64,000 nucleotides of DNA from Rhodobacteraceae bacterium UBA3069 (GCA_002366795.1 DFBX01000123.1:86305-150304), one strand, 5' to 3'; positions 24,880 to 34,876 are shown, counted from the first letter of the stretch. Program-made: numbers and translations. Notes: generated by a model from the sequence alone, not told the origin.

Positions 24880-26970
24880 CTAACCCACTGAAATCAAACG
24901 AATTGCCTGGTCCTGCTCCATCAGCCAAAGAAGAACACGGGCCGCCTGCCCCCGGTCCGAGGTCAAATCCGGGTCGTCACTCAATAGCTTGCGCGCATCG
25001 CTTTGGGCCACGGCCATCAAAGCAGGCTGGCTTTCCATATCCGCCACGCGGAACCGCGGCAGGCCGGACTGCGCCGTCCCGATCAGATCACCCGCCCCGC
25101 GCATTTCCAGATCGACCTCGGCGATGCGAAAGCCATCCTCGGTCTCGCGCAGCGTTGTCAGCCGCTTTTCGCCGGTTTCCGACAGGGGGGGCTGATACAT
25201 CAACAAACAGGTTGATGCATCCGCGCCGCGTCCGACCCGCCCCCGCAACTGATGCAATTGCGCCAAGCCAAAGGTTTCGGCCCGTTCGACCACCATAATC
25301 GTCGCGTTCGGCACGTTTACCCCCACCTCGATCACCGTGGTCGCGACCAGAACCGAGGTTTCGCCCGAAACGAACCGCGCCATCGCAGCGTCTTTTTCGG
25401 CTGCTGGCATCTGGCCATGAACCAGCCCGACCACGCCGTCGCCCAAGGCCGCACGCAAGTGTTTAAACCGAACATCCGCTGCGGTCAGATCGACAGATTC
25501 GCTTTCCTCGACCAAGGGGCAGACCCAATAGGCCTGTTTGCCTTCGGAAACGGCGCGGGCCAGGTGGCTGACCACCTCCTCCATCCGGCTGGTCGCCACC
25601 AGCGCTGTGGTGATCGGCTTGCGGCCGGGCGGTTTTTCGTCCAGCACCGACACATCCATATCGCCATATTGCGCCAGCGCCAGCGAGCGCGGGATCGGCG
25701 TTGCGGTCATCACCAGAACATCGGCACCGTCGCCCTTTTTGCCCAGCTCCAACCGTTGGCGAACCCCGAAACGATGCTGTTCGTCCACGACGGCCAGCCG
25801 CAAATCGGCAAATTGCACATCTTGCGAAAAGACCGCATGGGTACCCACCAGTATATGAATATCGCCGCGCGCCAATGCCTCCAGCTTGTTCGCACGTTCG
25901 CGCCCTTTGTCACGGCCCGTCAGGATTTCGACCACCACGCCGGCATCTTCGGCAAGGGGTTTCAATCCCTCAAGGTGTTGACGTGCAAGGATTTCTGTCG
26001 GTGCCATCATCACACCCTGCCCGCCCGCCTCGACCGCGATCAGCAACGCCATGAAAGCGACCAGCGTCTTGCCCGCCCCGACATCGCCTTGCAAAAGCCG
26101 GTTCATTCGCACCGGTGCCGCCATGTCGCGGGCGATTTCATCGATCGCACGGGTCTGGGCCGAGGTCGGTTTGTAGGGCAGCGCCGTCAGCACCCGCGCC
26201 TGTAGCGCGCCGGACCCCTTCGTCTGGCGCCCCTTGGCGCGTTTCAAATTACTGCGGGCCAAAGCAAGCGTCAGCTGATGGGCCATGAATTCATCATATG
26301 CGAGCCGCTCGCGCGCCAAGGCCGTGGCGGCCAAATCAGTATTTTTCTGCGGATGATGTGCGGCTGCGATGGCTGCACGCCAATCAGGCCAGCCGGCCTT
26401 TGCCTTCTGGGCCGGATCGATCCATTCGGCCAGTTTCGGCGCGCGCTCCAGCGCCGAGGCCACGGCCTTGGCCATGGTTTTCTGCGTCACGCCGGCGGTC
26501 AGCGGGTAGACAGGTTCGAACGCGGGTATCTCATCCGCATCTTCGAGGGGCACGATATGATCGGGGTGAACCATCTGGGCAAGGTTATCGAACATCTCGA
26601 CCTTGCCCGAGACCACGCGCCGTGATCCGGGCGGCAAGATCCGGTGCAAATAATCGTCGCGCGTATGGAAGAATACCAGTTGAAACGCCGTGCCCGCATC
26701 GGTCGCGTTCACCCGATACGGCCCGCCGCGCCGTTTGGGCGCGAAATGATCGCCCACCGTGACCTCTACCGTCAACACCTCCGGCAGATCGGCCCCCATC
26801 ACCGTTTCGCGGCGGGTCCGGTCGATGCCCGAATGCGGCAGGGTGAACAACAGGTCGCGCGGTTTTCCGATGTGAATCTGCTCTAGCAGAGTCGCGGTTT
26901 TCGGGCCGATCCCGTCAAGTTTCTCCAATGCCGAGAACAGCGGGAACAGGCTTTCAGGCCGCCCGCTCAT
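24880..26970 (-). CDS. recG: ATP-dependent DNA helicase RecG
   Basis: RecG reverses stalled replication forks and migrates branched DNA. The 696-residue protein has the wedge/OB domain N-terminally, then Walker A LLQGDVGAGKT, the DEAD-box variant VVDEQHRFGVRQR and the motif VI region QLRGRVGRG. The start codon overlaps the ligA stop as ATGA, so its translation is probably coupled to ligA. Confidence 0.97.
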   Translation of the reverse strand: MSGRPESLFPLFSALEKLDGIGPKTATLLEQIHIGKPRDLLFTLPHSGIDRTRRETVMGADLPEVLTVEVTVGDHFAPKRRGGPYRVNATDAGTAFQLVFFHTRDDYLHRILPPGSRRVVSGKVEMFDNLAQMVHPDHIVPLEDADEIPAFEPVYPLTAGVTQKTMAKAVASALERAPKLAEWIDPAQKAKAGWPDWRAAIAAAHHPQKNTDLAATALARERLAYDEFMAHQLTLALARSNLKRAKGRQTKGSGALQARVLTALPYKPTSAQTRAIDEIARDMAAPVRMNRLLQGDVGAGKTLVAFMALLIAVEAGGQGVMMAPTEILARQHLEGLKPLAEDAGVVVEILTGRDKGRERANKLEALARGDIHILVGTHAVFSQDVQFADLRLAVVDEQHRFGVRQRLELGKKGDGADVLVMTATPIPRSLALAQYGDMDVSVLDEKPPGRKPITTALVATSRMEEVVSHLARAVSEGKQAYWVCPLVEESESVDLTAADVRFKHLRAALGDGVVGLVHGQMPAAEKDAAMARFVSGETSVLVATTVIEVGVNVPNATIMVVERAETFGLAQLHQLRGRVGRGADASTCLLMYQPPLSETGEKRLTTLRETEDGFRIAEVDLEMRGAGDLIGTAQSGLPRFRVADMESQPALMAVAQSDARKLLSDDPDLTSDRGQAARVLLWLMEQDQAIRLISVG

Positions 26971-29081
26971 CCGATCAGGTCCAGCCAGGCGTCTTCGTCG
27001 ATCACCTCGACGCCGAGGTCCGCGGCCTTTTTCGCTTTCGATCCCGCGCCCGGCCCCGCAATCAGCAAATCGGTCTTGGACGAGACGCTGCCAGACACCT
27101 TGGCGCCCATCGCCTCGGCCCGCGCCTTGGCCTCGGCGCGGGTCATTTTTTCCAAAGTACCGGTGAAAACAACGGTTTTGCCCGCGACAGGAGAGCCGGT
27201 CGTGTCAGGCCGCGTGGCCGGTTCGATGGTCAGGTGGGCGGTCAGCGCGTCGATCGAGGCGCGCTCGGCCTCTTGCGCGAAGGCGGTCACGAGCGAGGTC
27301 GCCATGATCGTGCCCATGCCGTCGATGCCCACCAATTCGTCCCATGCCGGACCTTCCAGCGGTTTGGCCGCGTCTATCGCCGCGATGAACGTGTCCCAAT
27401 CGCCATAATGCAATGCGATCATGTTCGACGCGGCCTCGCCCACATGGCGGATACCGAGCGCGAAAAGCAGCTTTCCAAACGGGATTTTTCTTTTTTCTTC
27501 AATAGCCTGAAAGAGGTTGTTCGCGCTCTTGTCGCCCCATCCCTCGCGGTTTTTCAACTGCTGCTTGCCGGTGCCGTATCGGTCTTGCAGGGTGAAAATA
27601 TCGGCAGGAGTTTTGATCCAGCCATCGCGATAGAATTGCTCTACCTGTTTCGCGCCCAAGCCTTCGATATCAAACGCCGCGCGGCTTACAAAATGTTTCA
27701 GCTTTTCCACGGCTTGCGCGGGGCAGATTAGACCGCCGGTGCAACGGCGCACCGCGTCGCCGTCCTCGCGGATCGCTTCGGAACCACATTCGGGGCAGCG
27801 ATTGGGGAACTGAAAAGGCTCTGCGCCCTCGGGCCGTTTCGACAGGTCCAGATCCGCGATTTTCGGAATCACGTCGCCAGCGCGATAGACCTGCACCCAA
27901 TCCCCGATGCGGATGTCCTTACCGCCCCTGATTTCATCGCCCTTGGCATCGCGGCCAGCGATGTAATCCTCGTTATGCAAGGTCGCATTTGACACGACGA
28001 CCCCGCCCACTGTCACCGGATGCAACCGCGCGACCGGCGACAGCGCGCCGGTGCGACCGACCTGGATGTCGATGCCTTCCAGCCGGGTCCAGGCCAGTTC
28101 GGCCGGAAACTTATGCGCAATCGCCCACCGCGGCGTGGTCGAGCGAAAGCCAAGCCGCCCCTGCAGGGCTAGGTCGTTCACCTTGTAAACCACCCCGTCG
28201 ATGTCATAGCCCAAGGTCGCGCGCTGCTGTTCAATCTGGCGATAATGGTCCAGCATTCCAGCGGTCCCGTCGCAAAGCTCGGTTAGCGGGTTAGTGGAAA
28301 ATCTGATTGAATTCAGCCTGTTGATCGCCTCCATCTGGGTTTCGGCCAGCGGCGCGGACAAATCACCCCAAGCATAGGCAAAGAATTTCAACGGTCGCGC
28401 GCGGGTGATTTCCGCGTCCAGTTGGCGCAGCGATCCGGCGGCGGCATTGCGTGGGTTCGCGAATGGTTTTTGGCCCTGCGCTTCTTGCCGGATGTTCAAC
28501 GCGTCGAAATCGGCATGGGCCATGTAGACCTCGCCGCGCACTTCCAACACGTCGGGGGCCGCATCCAGTTGTTCGGGGATGTCGGCAATGGTGCGGGCGT
28601 TGGCGGTCACGTTTTCGCCCACCTCGCCATCTCCGCGCGTGGCAGCATGGACCAGCCTGCCGTTTTCATAGCGAATCGACAAGGACAGCCCGTCGATCTT
28701 TGGCTCGGCCGTATAGGCCAGTGGCGCTTCCGGCGCGAGGCCAAGATATTTGCGGATCGAAGTGTCGAACTCCTCGACCTCTTCGTCGGTGAAAGCATTG
28801 GAAAGCGAGAGCATCCGCACCTTGTGCTGGATTTTCCCGAACCCCTCGGACGGGGCGGCACCAACCTGTTCGCTGGGGCTGTCACTGCGTTTCAGATGGG
28901 GAAACCGCGCCTCGATCGCCGCGTTGCGCAGCGTCAAGGCGTCGTATTCGGCGTCGGAAATCTCGGGCGCGTCCTTGGCGTGATACGCGTCGTTGGCCTT
29001 GCCGATTGCCAAGGCGAGACGCACCAGTTCCGCCTTCGCTTGTTCTTCGGTGAGCTCCGTCACCGCGACCTTGCCCGTCAT
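26967..29081 (-). CDS. ligA: NAD+-dependent DNA ligase
   Basis: LigA seals nicks in replication and repair. The 704-residue protein has the adenylation lysine Lys128 in AEPKIDGLSLS, an OB fold, a Cys4 zinc finger (CPECGSEAIRE then two further cysteines), HhH repeats, and a C-terminal BRCT domain starting GKTVVFTGTLEKMTR. It is full length and heads a ligA-recG pair with a 4-base overlap. Confidence 0.97.
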   Translation of the reverse strand: MTGKVAVTELTEEQAKAELVRLALAIGKANDAYHAKDAPEISDAEYDALTLRNAAIEARFPHLKRSDSPSEQVGAAPSEGFGKIQHKVRMLSLSNAFTDEEVEEFDTSIRKYLGLAPEAPLAYTAEPKIDGLSLSIRYENGRLVHAATRGDGEVGENVTANARTIADIPEQLDAAPDVLEVRGEVYMAHADFDALNIRQEAQGQKPFANPRNAAAGSLRQLDAEITRARPLKFFAYAWGDLSAPLAETQMEAINRLNSIRFSTNPLTELCDGTAGMLDHYRQIEQQRATLGYDIDGVVYKVNDLALQGRLGFRSTTPRWAIAHKFPAELAWTRLEGIDIQVGRTGALSPVARLHPVTVGGVVVSNATLHNEDYIAGRDAKGDEIRGGKDIRIGDWVQVYRAGDVIPKIADLDLSKRPEGAEPFQFPNRCPECGSEAIREDGDAVRRCTGGLICPAQAVEKLKHFVSRAAFDIEGLGAKQVEQFYRDGWIKTPADIFTLQDRYGTGKQQLKNREGWGDKSANNLFQAIEEKRKIPFGKLLFALGIRHVGEAASNMIALHYGDWDTFIAAIDAAKPLEGPAWDELVGIDGMGTIMATSLVTAFAQEAERASIDALTAHLTIEPATRPDTTGSPVAGKTVVFTGTLEKMTRAEAKARAEAMGAKVSGSVSSKTDLLIAGPGAGSKAKKAADLGVEVIDEDAWLDLIG

Positions 29082-29213
29082 GCCCGCGCCTCGTCTTTCT
29101 GCCGCTTCTTCCGGACAAAGTGATAGGGCGGGAGGGGGGCGAGGTCCAGCGAGAGAATGGAGAGCGTGTGCCGCGCCCCGCCCGAAGGCGGGCCTGTGAC
29201 GGACCGCCGCTTA

Positions 29214-29930
29214 TCAGGCGCCCATGGCGATGCGCTGTTCGTCCAGCCCGGCGGGTTCAGGATCGCGCAGCACATACCCACGGCCCCAGACCGTTTCGAT
29301 ATAATTGTCGCCGCCCGTGGCCGTGGCCAATTTCTTGCGGAGCTTGCAAATAAACACGTCGATGATTTTCAATTCCGGCTCGTCCATGCCGCCGTAAAGA
29401 TGGTTCAGGAACATTTCCTTGGTCAGGGTCGTGCCCTTGCGCAGGCTCAGCAGTTCCAGCATCTGGTATTCCTTGCCGGTCAGATGCACGGGCTTGCCGG
29501 CCACATCCACGGTTTTCGCGTCAAGGTTTACAGAAATCTTGCCGGTGCGAATGACCGATTGCGAATGCCCCTTGGACCGGCGGATGATCGCATGGATGCG
29601 CGCCACCAGTTCCTCGCGGTGAAAGGGTTTGGTCAGGTAATCATCGGCCCCAAAGCCGAACCCCTTGATCTTGTTCTCGGTATCGTCCGCCCCGGTCAGG
29701 ATCAGGATCGGCGTTTCCACCCGGCTCAGCCGCAGTTGGCGCAGCACTTCATGGCCGTTCATATCCGGCAGACCTAGATCCAGCAAAATAAGATCGTAAT
29801 CATACAGCTTTGCCAGGTCGATGCCTTCTTCGCCCAAGTCGGTGGTAAAGACGTTAAGATTGGCATGGGTCAGCATCATCTCGATACTTTTCGAGGTCGT
29901 AGGGTCGTCTTCCACCAGAAGCACGCGCAT
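29214..29930 (-). CDS. ctrA: Cell cycle response regulator CtrA
   Basis: A 238-residue OmpR-type response regulator. The receiver domain carries the phospho-acceptor Asp51 in LILLDLGLPDMNGH, and the C-terminal winged helix has IDVFICKLRKKL and the conserved VWGRGYVLRDP end. In Rhodobacteraceae CtrA controls motility, gene transfer agent production and other late functions and is often not essential. It lies just downstream of sciP on the same strand; its kinase gene cckA is at 54.8-57.1 kb. Confidence 0.97.
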   Translation of the reverse strand: MRVLLVEDDPTTSKSIEMMLTHANLNVFTTDLGEEGIDLAKLYDYDLILLDLGLPDMNGHEVLRQLRLSRVETPILILTGADDTENKIKGFGFGADDYLTKPFHREELVARIHAIIRRSKGHSQSVIRTGKISVNLDAKTVDVAGKPVHLTGKEYQMLELLSLRKGTTLTKEMFLNHLYGGMDEPELKIIDVFICKLRKKLATATGGDNYIETVWGRGYVLRDPEPAGLDEQRIAMGA

Positions 29931-29981
29931 TTAAAATCTCCGTTTTCGGTTCGTTCTTGAATTAACCGTGAACAAAAAAGG

Positions 29982-29996
29982 TTAACCAATCTTTAC
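29982..29996 (-). promoter_or_regulatory. Near-consensus CtrA motif between sciP and ctrA
   Basis: TTAA-CCAATCT-TTAC matches seven of eight CtrA positions and lies 51 bases before the ctrA start. Several further GGTTAA half-sites cluster at 29962-29985, suggesting autoregulation. Confidence 0.4.
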
Positions 29997-30023
29997 CGCG
30001 AATGAGAATTTAATCCAATCTAC

Positions 30024-30302
30024 CTAAAGTTGTCGATACTTTTGCACCGCTGTGGCTTTCAGCGCATCCTCACCATGTTCGGTAATAGCGCCGACCCATT
30101 CCTGGAACTCCTCTACGGACAGGCCATAGCACTTCAATGCCTCGTCCTGACCGATCAGCCCATAGACCACCCCGCGCACCACCGCAGCCTTGCGCGAGGC
30201 GACCCATCGTTTCGTCGTCGCAGGTGGCAGATCCGCCCGCGTCATGACCGTGCCATCCGGAAGCGTGACCGCCCGTGGCCCATCGACTTTCTTTAGAAAC
30301 AT
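30024..30302 (-). CDS. sciP: SciP-like CtrA co-regulator (DUF1153)
   Basis: A 92-residue helix-turn-helix protein of the DUF1153 family. The family core DLPPATTKRWVASRKAAVV is followed by LSVEEFQEWVGAITEHG. In Caulobacter SciP binds CtrA-bound promoters and represses them, including ctrA. Its position directly upstream of ctrA fits a conserved local partnership. An in-frame GTG start 2 codons upstream is also possible. Confidence 0.88.
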   Translation of the reverse strand: MFLKKVDGPRAVTLPDGTVMTRADLPPATTKRWVASRKAAVVRGVVYGLIGQDEALKCYGLSVEEFQEWVGAITEHGEDALKATAVQKYRQL

Positions 30303-30426
30303 CGTCACATATCCATTGCCGTTTCCTCAACCTTGCGCAATTGCCCTTAACAGCGCGTGAAACGGCACCTTGAGGATAGTTCGAATTTTCCTATATTCTC
30401 TCATACTTCTGGTAAGGATTGGATCC

Positions 30427-31566
30427 ATGGCACGCGACGGCGTCGAATTGAACTCTTTGGGCTTTGCAAAGCCCCCCTCGGAAACCCGCGTGGTGGTGGC
30501 CATGTCGGGCGGGGTCGACAGCTCTGTCGTGGCGGCGCAACTGGCCGAGGAAGGCTATGACGTGGTCGGCGTCACCTTGCAGCTGTATGACCATGGCGCG
30601 GCGCTGGCCAAAAAGGGCGCTTGCTGCGCCGGGATCGACATCCACGATGCCCGCCGCGTCGCAGAAGAGATGAACTTCCCGCACTACGTCCTTGATTATG
30701 AGAACATTTTCAAGGATGCGGTGATTGATGAATTCGCCGACAGCTATCTGGCGGGGGCGACGCCGGTGCCCTGTATCCGCTGCAACGAGCGGGTGAAATT
30801 CAAGGACCTGCTGGAAACCGCCAGGGATCTGGAGGCCGATTGCATGGCCACCGGCCACTACATCCAGCGCAAGATGGGGCCACACGGGCCCGAACTGCAC
30901 AGTGCGGCGGATGCGAACCGCGACCAAAGCTATTTCCTGTTCTCGACCACGCCGGAACAGTTAGAATTCTTGCGATTTCCATTGGGGCATCTGCCGTCAA
31001 AGGACGCGACGCGTAAGTTGGCCGCGAAATACGGGCTGGCCGTTGCGGACAAGCCGGACAGCCAGGATATCTGTTTCGTGCCGAACGGTAACTATGCCTC
31101 GGTCATTGAAAAACTGCGCCCCGGCGCCGCGGAACCTGGCGAAATTGTTGATACCGGGGGCAACGTGCTGGGCACCCATAACGGCGTGATCCACTACACC
31201 ATCGGGCAGCGCCGTGGCCTTGGCATCGGCGGGCTTGCGGACCCTTTGTATGTGGTCAAGCTGGACGTGGATGCGCGGCAAGTGATCGTCGGGCCGAAAG
31301 GGCTGCTGTCCACCCGCACCGTGCCCGTGCGCGAAATCAATTGGCTGCGAGACGCGCCGTTCGATTCCCGCCCCGAATGGCATGTTGCGGTCAAGGTCCG
31401 GTCCACCCGCCCCCCACGCGAAGCCGTGATTCGCCCCCTGTCCCCCACAACAGCCGAGGTGGAACTGGTTGTCGCCGAGGAAGGCGTCAGCCCCGGACAG
31501 GCCTGCGTGTTTTATGACACCGAAAGCAGCCGTATTCTGGGCGGCGGCTGGATTCACAAGGGATAA
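30427..31566 (+). CDS. mnmA: tRNA 2-thiouridine-34 synthase
   Basis: MnmA adds sulfur to the wobble uridine of tRNA(Lys, Glu, Gln). The 379-residue protein has the PP-loop MSGGVDSSVVA and the catalytic Cys pair in TPVPCIRCNERVKF and DSQDICFVPNG. AAGGA precedes the ATG at 30427 at suitable spacing. It converges with lpxB, 3 bases apart. Confidence 0.96.
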   Translation: MARDGVELNSLGFAKPPSETRVVVAMSGGVDSSVVAAQLAEEGYDVVGVTLQLYDHGAALAKKGACCAGIDIHDARRVAEEMNFPHYVLDYENIFKDAVIDEFADSYLAGATPVPCIRCNERVKFKDLLETARDLEADCMATGHYIQRKMGPHGPELHSAADANRDQSYFLFSTTPEQLEFLRFPLGHLPSKDATRKLAAKYGLAVADKPDSQDICFVPNGNYASVIEKLRPGAAEPGEIVDTGGNVLGTHNGVIHYTIGQRRGLGIGGLADPLYVVKLDVDARQVIVGPKGLLSTRTVPVREINWLRDAPFDSRPEWHVAVKVRSTRPPREAVIRPLSPTTAEVELVVAEEGVSPGQACVFYDTESSRILGGGWIHKG

Positions 31567-31569
31567 AGC

Positions 31570-32721
31570 CTACAGCCGCGCCATCACCGCGCGGGCGGCG
31601 CGCAGGCCGGGGGCCTCGCCGCCCTGCCCCAGCCGGATCATGGTCAGTTCCATCGCCTCCAGTTGCGTCTTGGGGTTCTCCATCACCTTCAACATACCGG
31701 CGGCGATCAGTTCGGGGCGGCATTCGTCACCGATATATTCGGGAATCACGCGGGTGTCCGACACAAGGCTGACCAGCGTGACCGTATCGGTCAGCAACAT
31801 CCGCCCGATGATCTGACGCGATAGCCAGCTCATGTCATAGGCGATTACCATAGGCGTGCGGGCGGCGGCCAGTTCCAAAGACACGGTCCCCGACGCGGCC
31901 AGCGCGGCCTCGGCCTCGGCGAAGGCCGCGCGCTTTTCCGTGGCGTATTGCGCCGCATCGGCATCACGCGGGTCAAGGATCAGCGACTCTACCGGCCAAT
32001 CTGTCGCCAGATCCTGCACCATTTCGGTGACATTGGCCGTGGTCGGCACAACGAATTTCAGATCGGGGCGCTTGGCGGCAATACGTCCCAATGCGGGGCC
32101 GAACACGGGCATCAACCGGCTGACTTCCGAACGGCGCGAACCGGGCAGGACCAGCAGCATGGGCGCATCGCCCAGGTCATATTTCGCGCGGAAATCCGTG
32201 ATATCCTGCTGTGTCGCCTGCGGTTCGGCGACAACGGGGTGGCCGACGAAATCGCACTCCATCCCCGCAGCCTGCATATAGGGCGGCTCGAACGGAAACA
32301 GGGCCAGCACCTGGTCGATATGGCGCGCCATTTTCGCGGCGCGGCCGGGGCGCCATGCCCAAACCGTCGGCGCAACGTAATGCACGGTGCGCATGTCGCT
32401 GGCCGCCTTGACGCGTTTGGCCACGCGCAGGCAGAAATCGGGGCTGTCGATGGTGATCAGCACATCGGGCTGCGCTGCCAGAACCGCGTCGGCGGTTTCC
32501 ACCATACGGGCGCGCAGGGCGCGATATTTCGGCAGGATCTCGGCCAGGCCCATGACGGACAATTCATCCATCGGGAACAGGCTTTCCATGCCCTCGGCCT
32601 GCATCAGCGGGCCGCCGACGCCAATGAATTCCACCGGCCCAAGCGATTTCAAACCCGCCATCAGGGCCGCGCCCAGCTTGTCGCCAGACGCCTCGCCCGC
32701 GATGAGGAAAACCCGCGTCAC
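31570..32721 (-). CDS. lpxB: Lipid-A-disaccharide synthase
   Basis: LpxB joins UDP-diacylglucosamine and lipid X to form the lipid A disaccharide at the inner membrane. The 383-residue GT-B-type glycosyltransferase starts FLIAGEASGDKLGAALM, with the conserved IDSPDFCLRVAKR and LLVLPGSRRSE segments. Its start overlaps the lpxI stop by 4 bases. It is the last gene of the envelope cluster. Confidence 0.96.
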   Translation of the reverse strand: MTRVFLIAGEASGDKLGAALMAGLKSLGPVEFIGVGGPLMQAEGMESLFPMDELSVMGLAEILPKYRALRARMVETADAVLAAQPDVLITIDSPDFCLRVAKRVKAASDMRTVHYVAPTVWAWRPGRAAKMARHIDQVLALFPFEPPYMQAAGMECDFVGHPVVAEPQATQQDITDFRAKYDLGDAPMLLVLPGSRRSEVSRLMPVFGPALGRIAAKRPDLKFVVPTTANVTEMVQDLATDWPVESLILDPRDADAAQYATEKRAAFAEAEAALAASGTVSLELAAARTPMVIAYDMSWLSRQIIGRMLLTDTVTLVSLVSDTRVIPEYIGDECRPELIAAGMLKVMENPKTQLEAMELTMIRLGQGGEAPGLRAARAVMARL

Positions 32722-33518
32722 GCGTCCCTCGCCATCAGGAAAATTCCTGCGTCTTCAGCGGCTTGAACGGTGGCAGCGCGGTCAAGAACCATCACGCGCC
32801 CCGCCTCGATCACGATCCCGCCAAGCCCAGCCCTAGCCGCGGCGGCAATGGTGGCAGGGCCGATCGCGGGCATGTCCACGCGCAGGTCCTGCCCGCGTTT
32901 CGCGGCCTTGACCTGCACCCCATTGGCGCGGCGCAAATGCGCGGGGGTGCGCGCCACGCAATCCAGCAGGAAATCGGTGCCCTGAATGGTTTCGATTCCC
33001 AGACACAGTCCGGCGGCCACAACCGCACCCTGCCCCACATCCAGCGGCGAAAGCGCATCCAAAATGTCAAAGCCGCGCGCAGCGTCCTTCATATCGGCAT
33101 CCGAGGGTTCCGGCCCCGCCAGCAGCCCCGCTTTAGCCACCAGATCGGGCAGCAATTCATGCGCGCCGATCACGGTGAATCCCTGATCCTCGAACACGTC
33201 GATCACCAGACGCAACAGCGCGTCATCGCCGCCCTGCATCGCCGCCATGATGCGCGGCGCAAGCGACAGCATGAACGGATCAAGCTGTGTGGGGTCCAAA
33301 GGCGGGCGGGCGATGCCCCCCGCCATCACCATGCGGCGAACGCCCCGTTCGCGCAGATCGTCAAACAGCGCACCCAACTTTTCGAAACGATGCTCCAGCA
33401 GCGGCGCGGCCATGTCATGCGCCGCGCCCTGAAACACGACCACATGCGCATCGGGATGCGCGGCCCGCAAAATCTGCGGCAGGCTGCCGGAAAACGCCAA
33501 TATCGCAAGATCGCTCAT
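32718..33518 (-). CDS. lpxI: UDP-2,3-diacylglucosamine pyrophosphatase LpxI
   Basis: LpxI makes lipid X from UDP-2,3-diacylglucosamine in organisms that lack LpxH. The 266-residue protein matches the DUF1009/LpxI family: LAILAFSGSLPQ at the start, GEGGDDALLR-type central region (MQGGDDALLRLVIDVFEDQG) and the C-terminal PAIGPATIAAAARAGLGGI. It sits between lpxA and lpxB and overlaps lpxB by 4 bases, the usual alphaproteobacterial order. Confidence 0.93.
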   Translation of the reverse strand: MSDLAILAFSGSLPQILRAAHPDAHVVVFQGAAHDMAAPLLEHRFEKLGALFDDLRERGVRRMVMAGGIARPPLDPTQLDPFMLSLAPRIMAAMQGGDDALLRLVIDVFEDQGFTVIGAHELLPDLVAKAGLLAGPEPSDADMKDAARGFDILDALSPLDVGQGAVVAAGLCLGIETIQGTDFLLDCVARTPAHLRRANGVQVKAAKRGQDLRVDMPAIGPATIAAAARAGLGGIVIEAGRVMVLDRAATVQAAEDAGIFLMARDA

Positions 33519-33522
33519 CGGC

Positions 33523-34308
33523 TTAACTCGGCGTCAGGAAGGAACGGTCCGACGCGCCGGATATGAAATCGACAATCTGGCGGACATAGTCGCTTTCCGT
33601 TTCCTCGCCCAACCGGCGGGCGCGTTCCTGGAACGCACCTTCGCCCTGTGCCAGCATCTGGAATGCCGCGCGCAATGCCGTAATATCGGCGCGCGCCACG
33701 CCGCGGCGTTTCAGGCCCACAAGGTTCAGCCCGTCCAGATGGCCGCGCGGCCCCTGCACCAAACCGTAAGGGATCACGTCATTCGTCACCATGGTCACGG
33801 CGCCGATGATCGCGCCCTGCCCGATGCGCACCCATTGGTGCACGCCCGACAGCCCGCCGATGATCACGTCATCCTCGATCACGCAATGGCCTGCAAGCGC
33901 GGCGTTGTTCACCACGATCACCCGATCGCCGATGATCACGTCATGGGCGACGTGGCAGCCCGCCATGAACAGGCCGTCATCGCCTACGCGAGTGACACCG
34001 CCGCCGCCCTCGGTTCCGGTGTTCATGGTCACATGCTCGCGGATGCGGTTACGTGCGCCAATCTCCAGCCGGGTTTCCTCGCCCCTGAATTTCAGGTCCT
34101 GCGGGATTTCGCCAATGCAAGCGAAGGAATAGATCACAGTATCCGCGCCAACCAATGTATCGCCGGTCACGACCACGTGGGATTTCAGCTCGACCCGGTC
34201 GGCCAACGTGACATTGGGGCCGATGTGGCAGAACGGCCCGATACGGACATCCGCGCCAATATTGGCCCCGTCTTCGATCACCGCCGAAGGGTGGATGAGA
34301 TCGCTCAT
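33523..34308 (-). CDS. lpxA: UDP-N-acetylglucosamine acyltransferase
   Basis: LpxA performs the first acylation of lipid A synthesis. The 261-residue protein has the left-handed parallel beta-helix hexapeptide repeats (NIGADVRIGPFCHIGPNVTL and similar), the catalytic His in AHDVIIGDRV and the C-terminal helical region. It overlaps fabZ by 4 bases and precedes lpxI by 4 bases. Confidence 0.97.
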   Translation of the reverse strand: MSDLIHPSAVIEDGANIGADVRIGPFCHIGPNVTLADRVELKSHVVVTGDTLVGADTVIYSFACIGEIPQDLKFRGEETRLEIGARNRIREHVTMNTGTEGGGGVTRVGDDGLFMAGCHVAHDVIIGDRVIVVNNAALAGHCVIEDDVIIGGLSGVHQWVRIGQGAIIGAVTMVTNDVIPYGLVQGPRGHLDGLNLVGLKRRGVARADITALRAAFQMLAQGEGAFQERARRLGEETESDYVRQIVDFISGASDRSFLTPS

Positions 34309-34793
34309 GCGTCCGCCTTTTCACGATCTGTCTGCGCGCTCATGTCCATCATCGCGGTGAATTCAGCCTCGCAGGCCATTTCCCCCTCGACCGAGGCGAC
34401 GCCTTCGAATTTCCAGACCTTGCCGCCGGCCTTGCCCCGCACCGTCTTGAGGTTCATTTCCAGCACGTCACCGGGCACCACCATGCGGCGGAACTTGGCC
34501 TTATCGATCGCCATGAAATAGACCAGCATGTTCTTGTCGGCCATGTCCAGCGCGGTGCCCACCATCACGGCGGCGGTTTGCGCCATCGCTTCGACGAGGG
34601 TGACGCCGGGCATGATCGGCTTTCCAGGGAAATGACCCTGGAAATGCGGCTCGTTCATGGTGACATTCTTGATGCCACGGGCCGATTGATACCCGTCGAT
34701 ATCGACCACCTTATCCACCAGAAGGAACGGGTAGCGATGCGGGATCAGCCGCTGGATCAGGTGGATGTCGGCGCTCAGCAGCGTGTCGGTCAT
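34305..34793 (-). CDS. fabZ: 3-hydroxyacyl-ACP dehydratase
   Basis: FabZ dehydrates hydroxyacyl-ACP in fatty acid elongation and competes with LpxA for hydroxyacyl-ACP. The 162-residue hotdog protein has the catalytic His in LIPHRYPFLLVDKV and the Glu in GVTLVEAMAQTAAVM, with NEPHFQGHFPGKPIMPG between. The ATG at 34793 follows AGAGGA; the upstream extension has no family sequence. It overlaps lpxA by 4 bases. Confidence 0.97.
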   Translation of the reverse strand: MTDTLLSADIHLIQRLIPHRYPFLLVDKVVDIDGYQSARGIKNVTMNEPHFQGHFPGKPIMPGVTLVEAMAQTAAVMVGTALDMADKNMLVYFMAIDKAKFRRMVVPGDVLEMNLKTVRGKAGGKVWKFEGVASVEGEMACEAEFTAMMDMSAQTDREKADA

Positions 34794-34876
34794 GGGATAT
34801 CCTCTGTCTGGGATCTGCGCCTTGCACGGGCGCTTTTCTGGACAGATCAGTAACAACTTGGCCCTTGCTGGGCAAG

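Noticed and set aside
24862..24880. Possible tRNA T-loop sequence GGTTCGAAAAATCC
   Set aside because: No acceptor, D or anticodon stem can be formed around it.
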